NCBI RefSeq assembly: GCF_002764115.1
Contig: NZ_CP017945.1
Location: 1 to 64,000, forward strand
Reading direction: 5' to 3'
Source of the DNA: Phyllobacterium zundukense
GTDB lineage: Bacteria; Pseudomonadota; Alphaproteobacteria; Rhizobiales; Rhizobiaceae
Length of the DNA stretch: 64,000 nt
Each line of letters begins with the position of its first letter. Within the stretch, counting starts at the first letter, position 1. This document shows, in pieces, positions 51,743 to 60,557 of this stretch. The notes under the pieces were generated by a model that did no database searches, had not been told where the DNA came from, and saw nothing but the letters and a program-made list of their open reading frames with translations. Position numbers and translations under genes: made by a program.

Positions 51743-51773
51743 AAGATAGGGCTTCCCATCGTGGTAAGGTCAA
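51743..51773 (-). promoter_or_regulatory. CueR-type promoter of the copA operon
   Basis: Minus strand TTGACC (51768-51773), a 19-bp spacer with dyad CTTACC-ACGATG-GGAAG, then TATCTT (51743-51748). It lies 30 bases upstream of copA and matches the known CueR promoters of E. coli copA and of HmrR sites in rhizobia. Confidence 0.8.
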
Positions 51774-51818
51774 GGCCTTTTAAATGCGCCCATTCAAGGC
51801 AGGCGCAACAGCACTGGA

Positions 51819-52200
51819 TCAGCTCTTGGATAACGCCGTAGCCGATTTCCTGTCGAGCAGTGCCTGCAGTCCGAGAGCAGGATATTGCTTATCGAGATCG
51901 AGAATGTCCTCAAGCAGTTCAGCGATGATCCAGTCCCGGATAAGCGACACAACGGGCCGGCGCGGCTTGTCTCGCATACGCACCAAATGGCAAAGCCGCC
52001 CCGTCACCATCAGATCCTGCCGTGCAGGGACAAGCGCGCGTGTGCGAAGCCAGTGAGCAACGACATTCAGCCAGCCCAGAGCCACACCCTGACCCAGCAA
52101 TGCCGCTTGCACGACAATCGCATAATCCGAAAAGATGAGCGAATTGACCGTCTCGCCGACCTGTCGGGGCAAGAACAGGCCGGACCAGTCGGGCTGGGCA
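51819..52200 (-). pseudogene. LysR-family regulator remnant (C-terminal part)
   Basis: About 127 residues of a LysR effector domain without the HTH. The readable part, from PDWSGLFLPR through SDYAIVVQAALLGQGVALGW, is typical of the GcvA-like regulator group. The frame runs into a GMC oxidoreductase fragment on the opposite strand near 52200. The missing 5' half and the promoter were probably lost together with the start of the oxidase gene. Non-functional as a regulator. Confidence 0.8.
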
Positions 52201-53396
52201 TTGTCCGCGAATGGATATCCGATGCGGCCCGATCAGAATGGTAACTGGCAGGATGGCGTATTCGTCGGTGCAGTTGCTGTCAGTGAAAACGGCGAAAGGG
52301 TGCCAACGTCGGTGGTGTATCTGACACCAGAGGTGCGACAGCGGCCCAATCTGCGTGTTATCACCGGCCGGACAGTCGAACGGCTACTTTTTGAGGGGAC
52401 GCGCGCCATCGGAGCCACTCTCCTTGCAGATGGCACGGAACCCGCCACAACAATCCGGGCTTCCGAAGTTATCGTTTCATCCGGCGCTATCCACACCCCG
52501 GCCTTGCTGCTGCGCAGCGGTGTCGGACCCGCAAGCGAACTCACGAGCCTCGGTATTCCGGTTGTCGCTGACCGGCCCGGCGTCGGGCGTAACCTGATGG
52601 AACATCCATCCATTGCTGTCGCCGCCTTTCTGCCCCCAGCTGCTCGGGTAACTGATCAGTCCGAGCATCACGAACAGTGCATCCTGCGCTTCTCATCAGG
52701 CTTGCAAGGTACGTCACAGGGCGACATGCATGCCGCGATCCTTTCACGGTCAGGATGGCATTCTGTCGGCATGCGCATGGGCAGCCTGTTTTTTTGGGTC
52801 AACAAGTCCTATTCCCGCGGCTTGCTCACACTTGCCTCTGCCGACGCGCGGATAGAGCCCTCCGTCGATTTCAGGTTGCTGTCGGACGAGCGCGATCTGG
52901 AACGGTTGAAGCTGGCTCTGCGGCTCGGAGCGCATACACTGGTCGATCCGCTGATGAACGGTTTCAGAGACACGGTCTTTCCTTCAAGCTATTCGCCACG
53001 CGTCGCGAAGGTTGCAGCGCCTGGCCTGTTGAACACGGTCCAGCGTGGCGCTCTTGTGCCGGCCCCCTACGCAAGAACCTCATTCATGGCATTGTCACGC
53101 TTGGGGTCACGCTCGATGACCTGCTTAATGACGATGACGCCCTTACTTCTTTTGTCCGGAAATATGTTGGCGGCACATGGCACCCGTCCGGTACATGCCG
53201 GATGGGTGCGGAAGACAATCCCATGGCTGTCACGTCCCCATCTGGCAGAGTTTACGGCGTACAGAACTTGCGCGTTTGCGACGCCTCACTGATGCCGAGC
53301 ATACCTTGTGCAAACACCAACATTCCGACGATCATGGTTGCCGAGCGGATTGCCGACCTTATCAAAACCGAACGCAGGGTGTCCCCCGTCACCTAG
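52201..53396 (+). pseudogene. GMC-family FAD oxidoreductase remnant, 5'-truncated and frameshifted
   Basis: C-terminal two thirds of a choline-dehydrogenase-type enzyme of about 530 residues: NGYPMRPDQNGNWQDG, the GMC signature GAIHTPALLLRSGVGP, MEHPSIAVA, then after a frameshift near 53065 the closing motifs GTWHPSGTCRMG (catalytic His) and PCANTNIPTIMVAERIAD. The N-terminal FAD-binding motif is missing. The shift lies in a run of five C bases (GGCCCCCTACG); one more C restores the frame. The gene is clearly inactive. The 5' end abuts a LysR fragment on the other strand. Confidence 0.88.
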
Positions 53397-53485
53397 TCAA
53401 CCACGGAAATAGCGCCCATTTGTGTTATAATTGTCTGGCGAGAGAGAGCAGAATTTAACAAACACGCAAAAGCCAGGAGCGGTGC

Positions 53486-56400
53486 ATGCCGCATGCGAGT
53501 CCGGTCAACACACCAAAACCACCAATCAGGCCACCTCGGCGCACGGGACGCTCCTCCGAGGACAGTAGCGCGCGACGAATCGTAACCGCTCTTTGCTATG
53601 ATTTGGTCGGATCAACCAATCTGCTTCAACTATTGGACATCGAAGATTACCAGGAACTGATAGCTGCTTTTCAGCAAGGGGCGAGAAAGGCAATTACGTC
53701 ACGGTCGGGCGTCATGCAGATCGAAGCAGGCGATGGGGGTGTAGCGCTGTTCCCGATTCAACTCGGTGCAAAAGACGCGGCATCGCTCGCCATCAGTGCC
53801 GGTCTGGAGATTGTCGAAGCTTGCAGGCGTGTCGGCCTGGAAGCCAAGCGTGATGATGTTCACGTACGCATCGGGATTGCCACATCGATTGCACTTGTAC
53901 CTGAGACACGCGAGGAAAATTGGACGCAGGAACCCGTCACCGGCGCCGCACTGGCCATGGCCACCCGCCTGGAGTCCATCGCTGCACCCGACAGCGTTTT
54001 GGTTTCTCAGGAAACACGCAATCTGGCAGGCAGGTCGCATGCTTTCATATTCCAGGGTAGCAGGCTGCTTAAGGGCTTTGTCGATCCGGAGAAAGTATGG
54101 CGTGCACTCGGACACAAAAAGGAAGTCGATAGATTTTATGCATTCGGCAGACTTGGCGGCCCGTTCATTGGACGTGCAAGTGAACTGGTCACGATTGCCA
54201 GCTCCTGGAAGAACGTTCTTGCTGGACATGGCGAAACTCTATCGATCGAGGGCAATCCCGGAATTGGGAAATCGCGCCTTTTGCGTGAAATCCGCAGAAT
54301 AACGCGTGACCAGCGATCAAGATCGTTTTTCTTTCAATGCTCACCTGGTGGCTTGCGCTCAACCCTTCATCCTCTGCTGCATAGCTTTCCCGGCGAGATG
54401 TCCAACGAAGGTGGGCAATCACGGCTGACGGCTGCAGCTGTGGCAACCCTTTTCAAACGTCATGGGATTCGCGATGACGACGTGATCGAAATTTTTGCAT
54501 ATTTGCTGGGGGTTACCGGCCGAAATCGACTCTTGTCGGATAGCGATCCCAAGGCAGTCCGGGAAAAAGCCCGTCACGCTGTCTTCCGCGCGCTACAGGC
54601 GATGTGCGAAAATGGGCCGGTTGTTCTGGCCGTCGAAGACATACACTGGATCGATCCCACATCGCAGGATTTACTGGCCGAAGCTGCGAGGATCATACAT
54701 CAGCTTCCGATTCTCCTCATCGTAACCTCGCGTCCCAGTACTCCGGTCGACTGGCTGGATACGGCAAACGTGACGCGCATCTCGCTACAGCCATTTGACA
54801 GCGCCGAAACAAGACTGGCGATAAAGACAAGGTGGCCAGAGCACCGGCTGGCCATGCTTCCCGAGCTTTTTGAGGTGACAGAGCGGATATCGGGCGGCAT
54901 CCCACTCTTCATTGAGGAAATCTGCCAGTGGGTCTCAGAAAGTTTAGGGACCGACTCGATGAAAATTTCCGGGACCGTTTCGTCTACCCATATCTCCGCA
55001 TTCGAGGGAATACTCGATGCTCGACTCCAGCACTTCGGCTCTGCCAGAGAGCTGGCGCGAGCAGGCTCGGTTGCTGGCGCTCGCTTCACGCTTCCCCTGT
55101 TGCGCTCGCTGTTGCCGGACTTTGGAAAGAAGTCTCTGGCTAGTGCGGCAGACACGCTGTGCGAGACAGGCTTCCTTACCAGGATCAGGGTGGCAGGGAA
55201 AATGACCTATAGTTTCCGGCACGCGCTGATCCAGGAAACGATCTATGACTCGCTGTTGCGCAAACAGCGGCAAGTATTGCACCGAAGACTGTTCAGCGCC
55301 GTGAACGAAAATCGCGAGGCCGGTGCTTGGATCGACACAGGTGCGCTTGCCGAACACGCGGAACGCGCAGGGCTTGTGGAGAACGCAGCCGACCTGTTTA
55401 TCAAGGCAGGAAAGGAGAGCTCGAGCCGGTCAGCCATGATAGAGGCGCGTCAGCACCTCGAACACGCTTTGGCTCTTTGCGACCAATTGAGCGATGGGAC
55501 CGCGGTCGAGTCATTGCAACTTTCAGCGCTGACTGCGCTCGGACCGGTCCTGACCGGACTGGTTGGACTGAACTCACCACCCGCACGCAAACTGTATGAA
55601 GACGGCGTGGCGATCGCCCGCCGGCAAGCGATGGAAGACCAATCCAAGTGGTTTCCCATTTATTGGGGCTGGTGGCTCACCGGTTCAGATTTTCGCGTCA
55701 TGCATGACCGCGCCTTGCAGGTGCAGACAATGTTATCAGCGGTCGAGGATCCTGAAATAAAGCTTCAGGTCAATCATTGCATTTGGGCAATCGCTTTCAA
55801 CATTGGTCAGCATCGGGAGACCCAGGATGCTATTAATGCCGGCCTGGCGCTCTATGATGAGAAAGTGGCAAAAACGAGCCGAACATTATTTGGCGGGCAT
55901 GACGCCAAGGTCTGCGGTCTCGGGCAGCTGGCGCTTTCATTGTGGTTGACGGGTGACGTGAAGGCGTCGGACCGGGTTCTGTCAAAAATGGTCGCTTTCG
56001 CTGACCAAATATCACACGCGCCCAGCAAGGCGCACTCGCTTGATACTGAAGCAGTGTCCGCCTTCTACCGGAATGACTATGAACAGCTTACCGATGTCTC
56101 AAGGAGAATGACGGAACTGTCAAAGAAACATGGGATGCAATCCTTGTCCGGGCTGTCGCTACTTTTCGGAGGTTGGGCCAATGCGCATCGTGAAAATCTC
56201 GCAAGCGGTCATGAAATGTTCAGCGATGGCCTTTCTCTCTTGAAACAACTGGGTGCTGTTATCGATCTCCCAATCTATCTGGACATGCATGCCACCCTGC
56301 TGGGTTTGGCGGGCAAATACGAGCACGCGACTGACGTTGCAACTGAAGCGATCGAAAAAGCCAAGGAAACGGGACACGCATACTGGCTTGCCGAGCTTTA

Positions 56401-56563
56401 TCGTCGCCGCGCGGTCCTTCGTGCACAGGGGAGTGCAAAAAAGGATGCGGTGATTGCCGACCTGAGATCTGCCATAGCGATTGCAGAAAGCCAGGGCGCA
56501 ACAGCTCTCCTGAAACGAGCCAGGAGTTCAATCCAGGAGCTTGGTGTTGTCGGGGAGCTTTGA
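53486..56563 (+). CDS. Nucleotide cyclase-domain / AAA ATPase / TPR-like regulatory protein
   Basis: A 1025-residue multidomain protein. Residues about 30-205 form a class III cyclase homology domain (LCYDLVGSTNL, EAGDGGVALF). The metal Asp residues are kept, but the purine-binding Lys before GDG is replaced and the transition-state Asn in the GAALAMATRLES segment is Ala, so catalysis is doubtful. An AAA/STAND ATPase follows, with Walker A EGNPGIGKSRLL (about 253) and Walker B VLAVEDIHWIDP (about 382), and a TPR-like helical C terminus. The gene overlaps the YcaO gene. Cyclase-containing proteins accompany thiazole/oxazole-modified peptide loci, so a regulatory or activating role in this cluster is likely. 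Confidence 0.85.
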   Translation: MPHASPVNTPKPPIRPPRRTGRSSEDSSARRIVTALCYDLVGSTNLLQLLDIEDYQELIAAFQQGARKAITSRSGVMQIEAGDGGVALFPIQLGAKDAASLAISAGLEIVEACRRVGLEAKRDDVHVRIGIATSIALVPETREENWTQEPVTGAALAMATRLESIAAPDSVLVSQETRNLAGRSHAFIFQGSRLLKGFVDPEKVWRALGHKKEVDRFYAFGRLGGPFIGRASELVTIASSWKNVLAGHGETLSIEGNPGIGKSRLLREIRRITRDQRSRSFFFQCSPGGLRSTLHPLLHSFPGEMSNEGGQSRLTAAAVATLFKRHGIRDDDVIEIFAYLLGVTGRNRLLSDSDPKAVREKARHAVFRALQAMCENGPVVLAVEDIHWIDPTSQDLLAEAARIIHQLPILLIVTSRPSTPVDWLDTANVTRISLQPFDSAETRLAIKTRWPEHRLAMLPELFEVTERISGGIPLFIEEICQWVSESLGTDSMKISGTVSSTHISAFEGILDARLQHFGSARELARAGSVAGARFTLPLLRSLLPDFGKKSLASAADTLCETGFLTRIRVAGKMTYSFRHALIQETIYDSLLRKQRQVLHRRLFSAVNENREAGAWIDTGALAEHAERAGLVENAADLFIKAGKESSSRSAMIEARQHLEHALALCDQLSDGTAVESLQLSALTALGPVLTGLVGLNSPPARKLYEDGVAIARRQAMEDQSKWFPIYWGWWLTGSDFRVMHDRALQVQTMLSAVEDPEIKLQVNHCIWAIAFNIGQHRETQDAINAGLALYDEKVAKTSRTLFGGHDAKVCGLGQLALSLWLTGDVKASDRVLSKMVAFADQISHAPSKAHSLDTEAVSAFYRNDYEQLTDVSRRMTELSKKHGMQSLSGLSLLFGGWANAHRENLASGHEMFSDGLSLLKQLGAVIDLPIYLDMHATLLGLAGKYEHATDVATEAIEKAKETGHAYWLAELYRRRAVLRAQGSAKKDAVIADLRSAIAIAESQGATALLKRARSSIQELGVVGEL

Positions 56564-57785
56564 TTCCAAGCGGCAGAGAGTCGATGGCACATCGCTGAAT
56601 GATGGGCCACTCTCCGATTTCCGCGCCGCAATGGTTTCGGCCATGCATGCGCCCTTGTCGCAGCCCCCAGATTCCAAGGAAACAGAACTGTGTTTTCACA
56701 CGATACTGCCGCTCTGCCGCCCCGCGCGCATAACCCGGCTAGGTGACCTGACCGGGCTTGATCGGATCGGCCTTCCGGTCGTTCAGGCTGTTCGACCGGA
56801 TGCCCTCTCCGAAGTTACTTCGCTTGGACGAGGCCTTTCCACGATGGAAGCTGCCGTTGGCGCGATCATGGAATCGCTCGAGCGCTTCTATGCTGAGTCG
56901 ATACCGCCAGACCGTATTTTCCTCGCCACAGCAGATGATCTGAACATACCAGACGCCCTGTTTGAAAATCTGCTCGTGCCGCATTGCCAGGAAAATTGGC
57001 GGAGCCGAACGATACCCTGGATTACCGGAATTGACGTAGCCATGGGTTCCGCACAAGCGGTCCCCCTGGAACTCGTTCACACCTGCTACACCGAACCGCC
57101 ATCCACCTACGATGGTACGTTCATACGCACGACCACCGGCCTTGCTTGCCACGTGACTTCGCATGAAGCGTTCCTGCATGGAGTGTACGAATGTATCGAA
57201 CGCGACGCTCTGGCTCGCGCTTTTGCGACCCACGGATTCTTCGAGCGAATGCGAATTGCACACACTGGGCTTGGCGACGGGGTTGATCACCTCCTATCGC
57301 TTGCGGGAGAGCGTGGGATATCGTTTGCCTTGTGGTACGCACCCTCACCAACGGGGGTTCCTGTGGTCTGGTGCCAGACTATCGAGACCGGTCCAGGCGA
57401 GCCAATCCTTGCCCTCCCAACCGAGGGTTATTCCGCTGGAGCAAATCTCGCGATTGCCGCACTGAACGCTATGCTTGAAGCATTGGTAACGCGGGCGGGC
57501 GCAATATCGGGTGCACGCGACGACCAAACCAGGAGACATTACCGAAGAAGCACCGACGCCATCGTTGCCAATGCCCGCCATCTCATTCTTGAGGAAGCTC
57601 CCCTCACGCCAGATGCGGCAGCGGGATGGCTTCCCGTTTTCAGTCTGCCGTCCCTTGTCGACAGAATTGTATCTGCCGGGTTGGGGCCGGTCCTGGCTGT
57701 CCCCGTCGGCTCGGATGCAGGCACGGGTGTTCAGTGCGTGAAAACCATTCTTCCTGGCACCCTTCCCTTCTCAGTTGTGCGTTGA
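56547..57785 (+). CDS. YcaO-domain protein (ATP-dependent peptide backbone modification)
   Basis: YcaO enzymes use ATP to activate peptide amide oxygen, forming azolines, thioamides or amidines. All ATP-binding blocks are present: GRGLSTMEAAVGAIMESLER (about 92-112), HEAFLHGVYECIERDALARA (about 205-225) and LNAMLEALVTRAGAISGARD (about 310-330). The C terminus (LPGTLPFSVVR) lacks the PxPxP tail of azoline-forming cyclodehydratases, and the partner is TfuA, as in thioamidation systems. The start is uncertain: TTG at 56547 lies 7 bases after AGGAG inside the end of the upstream gene; an ATG at 56631 is an alternative. No E1-like partner protein is encoded nearby. Confidence 0.9.
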   Translation: MSGSFDSKRQRVDGTSLNDGPLSDFRAAMVSAMHAPLSQPPDSKETELCFHTILPLCRPARITRLGDLTGLDRIGLPVVQAVRPDALSEVTSLGRGLSTMEAAVGAIMESLERFYAESIPPDRIFLATADDLNIPDALFENLLVPHCQENWRSRTIPWITGIDVAMGSAQAVPLELVHTCYTEPPSTYDGTFIRTTTGLACHVTSHEAFLHGVYECIERDALARAFATHGFFERMRIAHTGLGDGVDHLLSLAGERGISFALWYAPSPTGVPVVWCQTIETGPGEPILALPTEGYSAGANLAIAALNAMLEALVTRAGAISGARDDQTRRHYRRSTDAIVANARHLILEEAPLTPDAAAGWLPVFSLPSLVDRIVSAGLGPVLAVPVGSDAGTGVQCVKTILPGTLPFSVVR

Positions 57786-57793
57786 GTATTCAG

Positions 57794-58558
57794 ATGGCCG
57801 CATCGAGCAACAAAGGGCCGATTTTGGTGTTTCTTGGTCCGACGCTCCGGCTGCCCGACGCTGAGAAGGTGCTCGATGCTATTTACTTGCAGCCTGTTGC
57901 ACAGGGCGACATCCTGCTTGCCGCCCATGCTTTCCATCCGCGGGCGATGGTCTTGATCGATGGACAATTCGAGGACAGGCCTGCTGTCCGGCATAAGGAA
58001 ATCCTTTGGGCGATGGCTCAAGGAATAATCATGATCGGTGCCGCGAGCATGGGAGCGCTGCGGGCGGCAGAACTGAGCAGCTTCGGAATGGTCGGTATCG
58101 GTCTGATCTACAGATGGTACCGGCGGTGGCCGCTTGCTCCGGATGATGCGGTTGCGATACACTCTGCGCCTGCGGCGCTTGGCTTTCTCCCTTTGACGGA
58201 GTCATTGGTCGACATTCAACGGACGCTCTCTAGCCTTATGCGACGCGGTATCATCACCCCTGCCGAGCGTAACGAACTCTGCGCCCTCGCACGCAGGATC
58301 AATTTTCGTGATCGCACGATACCAGCCGTGTTACGCGCTGCGGAATGGCCCACTAACAGGTATGCCGAGATACGACAGGGGTTCACAGCGCAAAAACGAG
58401 CTGACGCAATGCTCGCGTTGAAATTGGCACCATCTATAGTCAATCAAATTAATCAAAAAGAATTATATACATGGATATCAACTAATACTTTCGATAGAGA
58501 CCTCGAAGCATCTGGGATTGACAGAAAACTTCTCAACACTTATAAGAATAATGTATAG
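57794..58558 (+). CDS. tfuA: TfuA-like protein, partner of YcaO
   Basis: A 254-residue TfuA protein. Signature segments: ILVFLGPTLRL at the N terminus and IMIGAASMGALRAAELSSFGMVG in the middle. TfuA takes its name from trifolitoxin production in Rhizobium and is the partner of YcaO in thioamidation, where it is thought to supply or handle sulphide. The ATG at 57794 lies 8 bases after the YcaO stop, so the pair is an operon. The last 35 codons (from about 58440) are strikingly AT-rich (Asn, Lys, Ile), unlike the rest, suggesting a recently replaced end. Confidence 0.9.
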   Translation: MAASSNKGPILVFLGPTLRLPDAEKVLDAIYLQPVAQGDILLAAHAFHPRAMVLIDGQFEDRPAVRHKEILWAMAQGIIMIGAASMGALRAAELSSFGMVGIGLIYRWYRRWPLAPDDAVAIHSAPAALGFLPLTESLVDIQRTLSSLMRRGIITPAERNELCALARRINFRDRTIPAVLRAAEWPTNRYAEIRQGFTAQKRADAMLALKLAPSIVNQINQKELYTWISTNTFDRDLEASGIDRKLLNTYKNNV

Positions 58559-58594
58559 TTGGGGAACTATTCTTACCGAAAGAGCTATTGTACG

Positions 58595-59779
58595 ATGGCT
58601 GTGCTTGAAAACACTGCCCTTGAACGCGTGGCAACGCGGGTAGGGACGCGATTCTGGATTTTCCCGCAGCCTCCGTTCATTCCGGGCTACGAACAGCCAG
58701 ATCGCGTTTGGCTTTCAATACTGCCCGATGAGATCGGCGACGGTCCCAGCGACGTTTCAATGTATGTGGCGGACCCCCTTTTTGACAAGGCACCATATGG
58801 TCTTAGCCGGTTTCCACCATTCGATGGAGCAAGGCGCCCGTTGGCCAAACCAGGTCCGGATCGTCATTTTGACAATCTGGATCCAAACTCGAGGGCTTTT
58901 CTTGGTGTCCACGCCTATGCATGCGTTCACTTCGTTCTCGATATTTGGCAGAGCTACCTGGGTCGTCCGATCCGTTGGTTCTTTGACCAGGCTTTTCCAA
59001 AGCTTGAAATCGTTCCTCTTGTGGATTGGGAGAATGCCCAGGCAGGCTATGGCTATCTTGAATTGGGCTACGCACAGGTTGGCGGCATAAAACGGCCCTA
59101 CGCATTGAACTTCGACACTATAGCCCACGAGGTAGGACATTTCATAAGCCTGTCGCAGACGGGGATTCCCGGGGGAATCCCACGCGAAGCCGATTTCTTC
59201 CCGTTTTCCGAAGCGTTTTCAGACCTTGTGTCGCTCATTTCATTCCTGCATTTTGATTCCGCCATCGATCGACTGCTTCGGCGAACGAAGGGCAATCTTC
59301 TGCTCTACAACGAGCTTAACCGCTTTGCAGAAACAAGCCCGGAGACGCAGATCCGCCTCGCAACCAATTCCCGGCGAATGTCCGAGGTAACCAGCCAAGT
59401 GCACGACCGCGCCCTTCCTTTCATCGGTGCCGTATTCGACAGTATTGTTGAGTTGTATCATCGCCAACTGGTGGCAAATGGTTGCGCGGATGAGCGGCTT
59501 CTGCATGTCGATCTTCGCCAACTGACCCTGGACGAATTTGATGGGTTTCGCGAAATGACAGCGGAAGCTTTCAAGTACAAACCACTCTTTTTCAAACTCG
59601 CGCTGATCACTGCCCGAGACCAGGTTGGCCGGGCACTTGCAGCGTCATTGAGATCTCTCGATCCAAATACACTGAGCCTTGAGCAGGCGGCAGGCGCCAT
59701 AATCTCCGCTGCCGAAGGGTCCGCCGCCGAACGGCTAGAAGAGAATTTTGCATGGCGCGAGGTTCCCGGCTCAAGATGA
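58595..59779 (+). CDS. M4-like zinc metallopeptidase in the YcaO/TfuA locus
   Basis: A 394-residue protein of unknown name. The zinc motif HEVGH (residues 178-182) sits in DTIAHEVGHFISLSQTG, and 24 residues later SEAFSDLVSL gives the third ligand Glu as in thermolysin-type gluzincins (E-A-x-S-D). No signal peptide is visible, so it probably works in the cytoplasm, fitting leader-peptide removal or maturation of a modified peptide. The start at 58595 has AAAGAGC upstream; a TTG at 58559, overlapping the preceding stop region, is an alternative. Substrate is inferred from context only. Confidence 0.75.
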   Translation: MAVLENTALERVATRVGTRFWIFPQPPFIPGYEQPDRVWLSILPDEIGDGPSDVSMYVADPLFDKAPYGLSRFPPFDGARRPLAKPGPDRHFDNLDPNSRAFLGVHAYACVHFVLDIWQSYLGRPIRWFFDQAFPKLEIVPLVDWENAQAGYGYLELGYAQVGGIKRPYALNFDTIAHEVGHFISLSQTGIPGGIPREADFFPFSEAFSDLVSLISFLHFDSAIDRLLRRTKGNLLLYNELNRFAETSPETQIRLATNSRRMSEVTSQVHDRALPFIGAVFDSIVELYHRQLVANGCADERLLHVDLRQLTLDEFDGFREMTAEAFKYKPLFFKLALITARDQVGRALAASLRSLDPNTLSLEQAAGAIISAAEGSAAERLEENFAWREVPGSR

Positions 59780-59798
59780 GCCAAAAAAGGAGGGGAAG

Positions 59799-60500
59799 AT
59801 GAGCAATTATTGTGTAAATCCCGGTGTGGGTGATCCTCCAGATCGGCTGGGATCCCTGGATTATAATTCCTATTGCCCAGGCGAAGTACGACTATATGGA
59901 CGCCCCGCTTTGCGGCGGCAAATACCCAAAATGTCCGCTAAAGATTTTGAAAAGAAAATAAGAAAAGAACTACAAAAGAACGACATAACTGCTGAAAATA
60001 TAGGGGATATAACAGGAATTATAAAAGCAATTATGGAAATGATCGAATGGAATATGAACTCAGAATACATCATGGGTATCGTTAGCAAGAATATCACATT
60101 CGCGATATACGATGGAGAATATATACATGCCCTGCCAATAGATTTTAATATGCCTTCAAAGGATTATTCTGAAGATTATTATAAATATATAAAGAGTATA
60201 GGAGTCATATATGGCTATGCCTACGAAGGGCATTGCTATAAATTACCAAAGCCGCAGATCATGTTTTTGCCTGAACCTGCGCGAAATATTGTCCCCGGTG
60301 ATTGCGGTGGTGATTGCGGGTATGACCCGAAACTCGGTTATGCCGTGTGGCAGATTGACAAGCTTGAACGTGTCATAGCGTTGAACGTTCGTTCCGATGA
60401 TGTCAAAACACTGGTTTTAGACGAAAACATGCCGGGAAGCCGCTCACCACAGGCTTACGCGCAATCGATGATGCTGGCTCCGCAACGCCCACATGACTAG
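59799..60500 (+). CDS. Cys-containing 233-residue protein of unknown family, candidate substrate of the YcaO/TfuA locus
   Basis: A strong AGGAGGGG precedes the ATG at 59799, 20 bases after the peptidase stop. Five cysteines: Cys5, Cys26 (NSYCPGEVR), one in YEGHCYKLP, and two in GDCGGDCGYDPK. No signal peptide, membrane helix or domain I know. The first 45 codons and the last 75 have the local GC content, but codons of about 59930-60270 are AT-rich and Lys/Ile/Asn-rich, so the gene is mosaic. It lacks the nitrile hydratase-type leader of NHLP precursors. Being last in the operon with the strongest ribosome site, it could be the modified protein or an immunity partner. Function unknown. Confidence 0.6.
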   Translation: MSNYCVNPGVGDPPDRLGSLDYNSYCPGEVRLYGRPALRRQIPKMSAKDFEKKIRKELQKNDITAENIGDITGIIKAIMEMIEWNMNSEYIMGIVSKNITFAIYDGEYIHALPIDFNMPSKDYSEDYYKYIKSIGVIYGYAYEGHCYKLPKPQIMFLPEPARNIVPGDCGGDCGYDPKLGYAVWQIDKLERVIALNVRSDDVKTLVLDENMPGSRSPQAYAQSMMLAPQRPHD

Positions 60501-60557
60501 TTGATCGTACAGTTAGCGGGGCGGATCAATCATGTTTGGGGCCATAGAGCAACCGCT

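Noticed and set aside
53486..56563. Full kinase/cyclase fusion protein of known TOMM systems
   Set aside because: The N terminus has only about 30 residues before the cyclase domain; no protein kinase domain is present.
59799..60500. Nitrile-hydratase-like leader (NHLP) precursor
   Set aside because: The N terminus lacks the acidic NHLP leader and a GG or GA cleavage motif; the protein is also far longer than such precursors.
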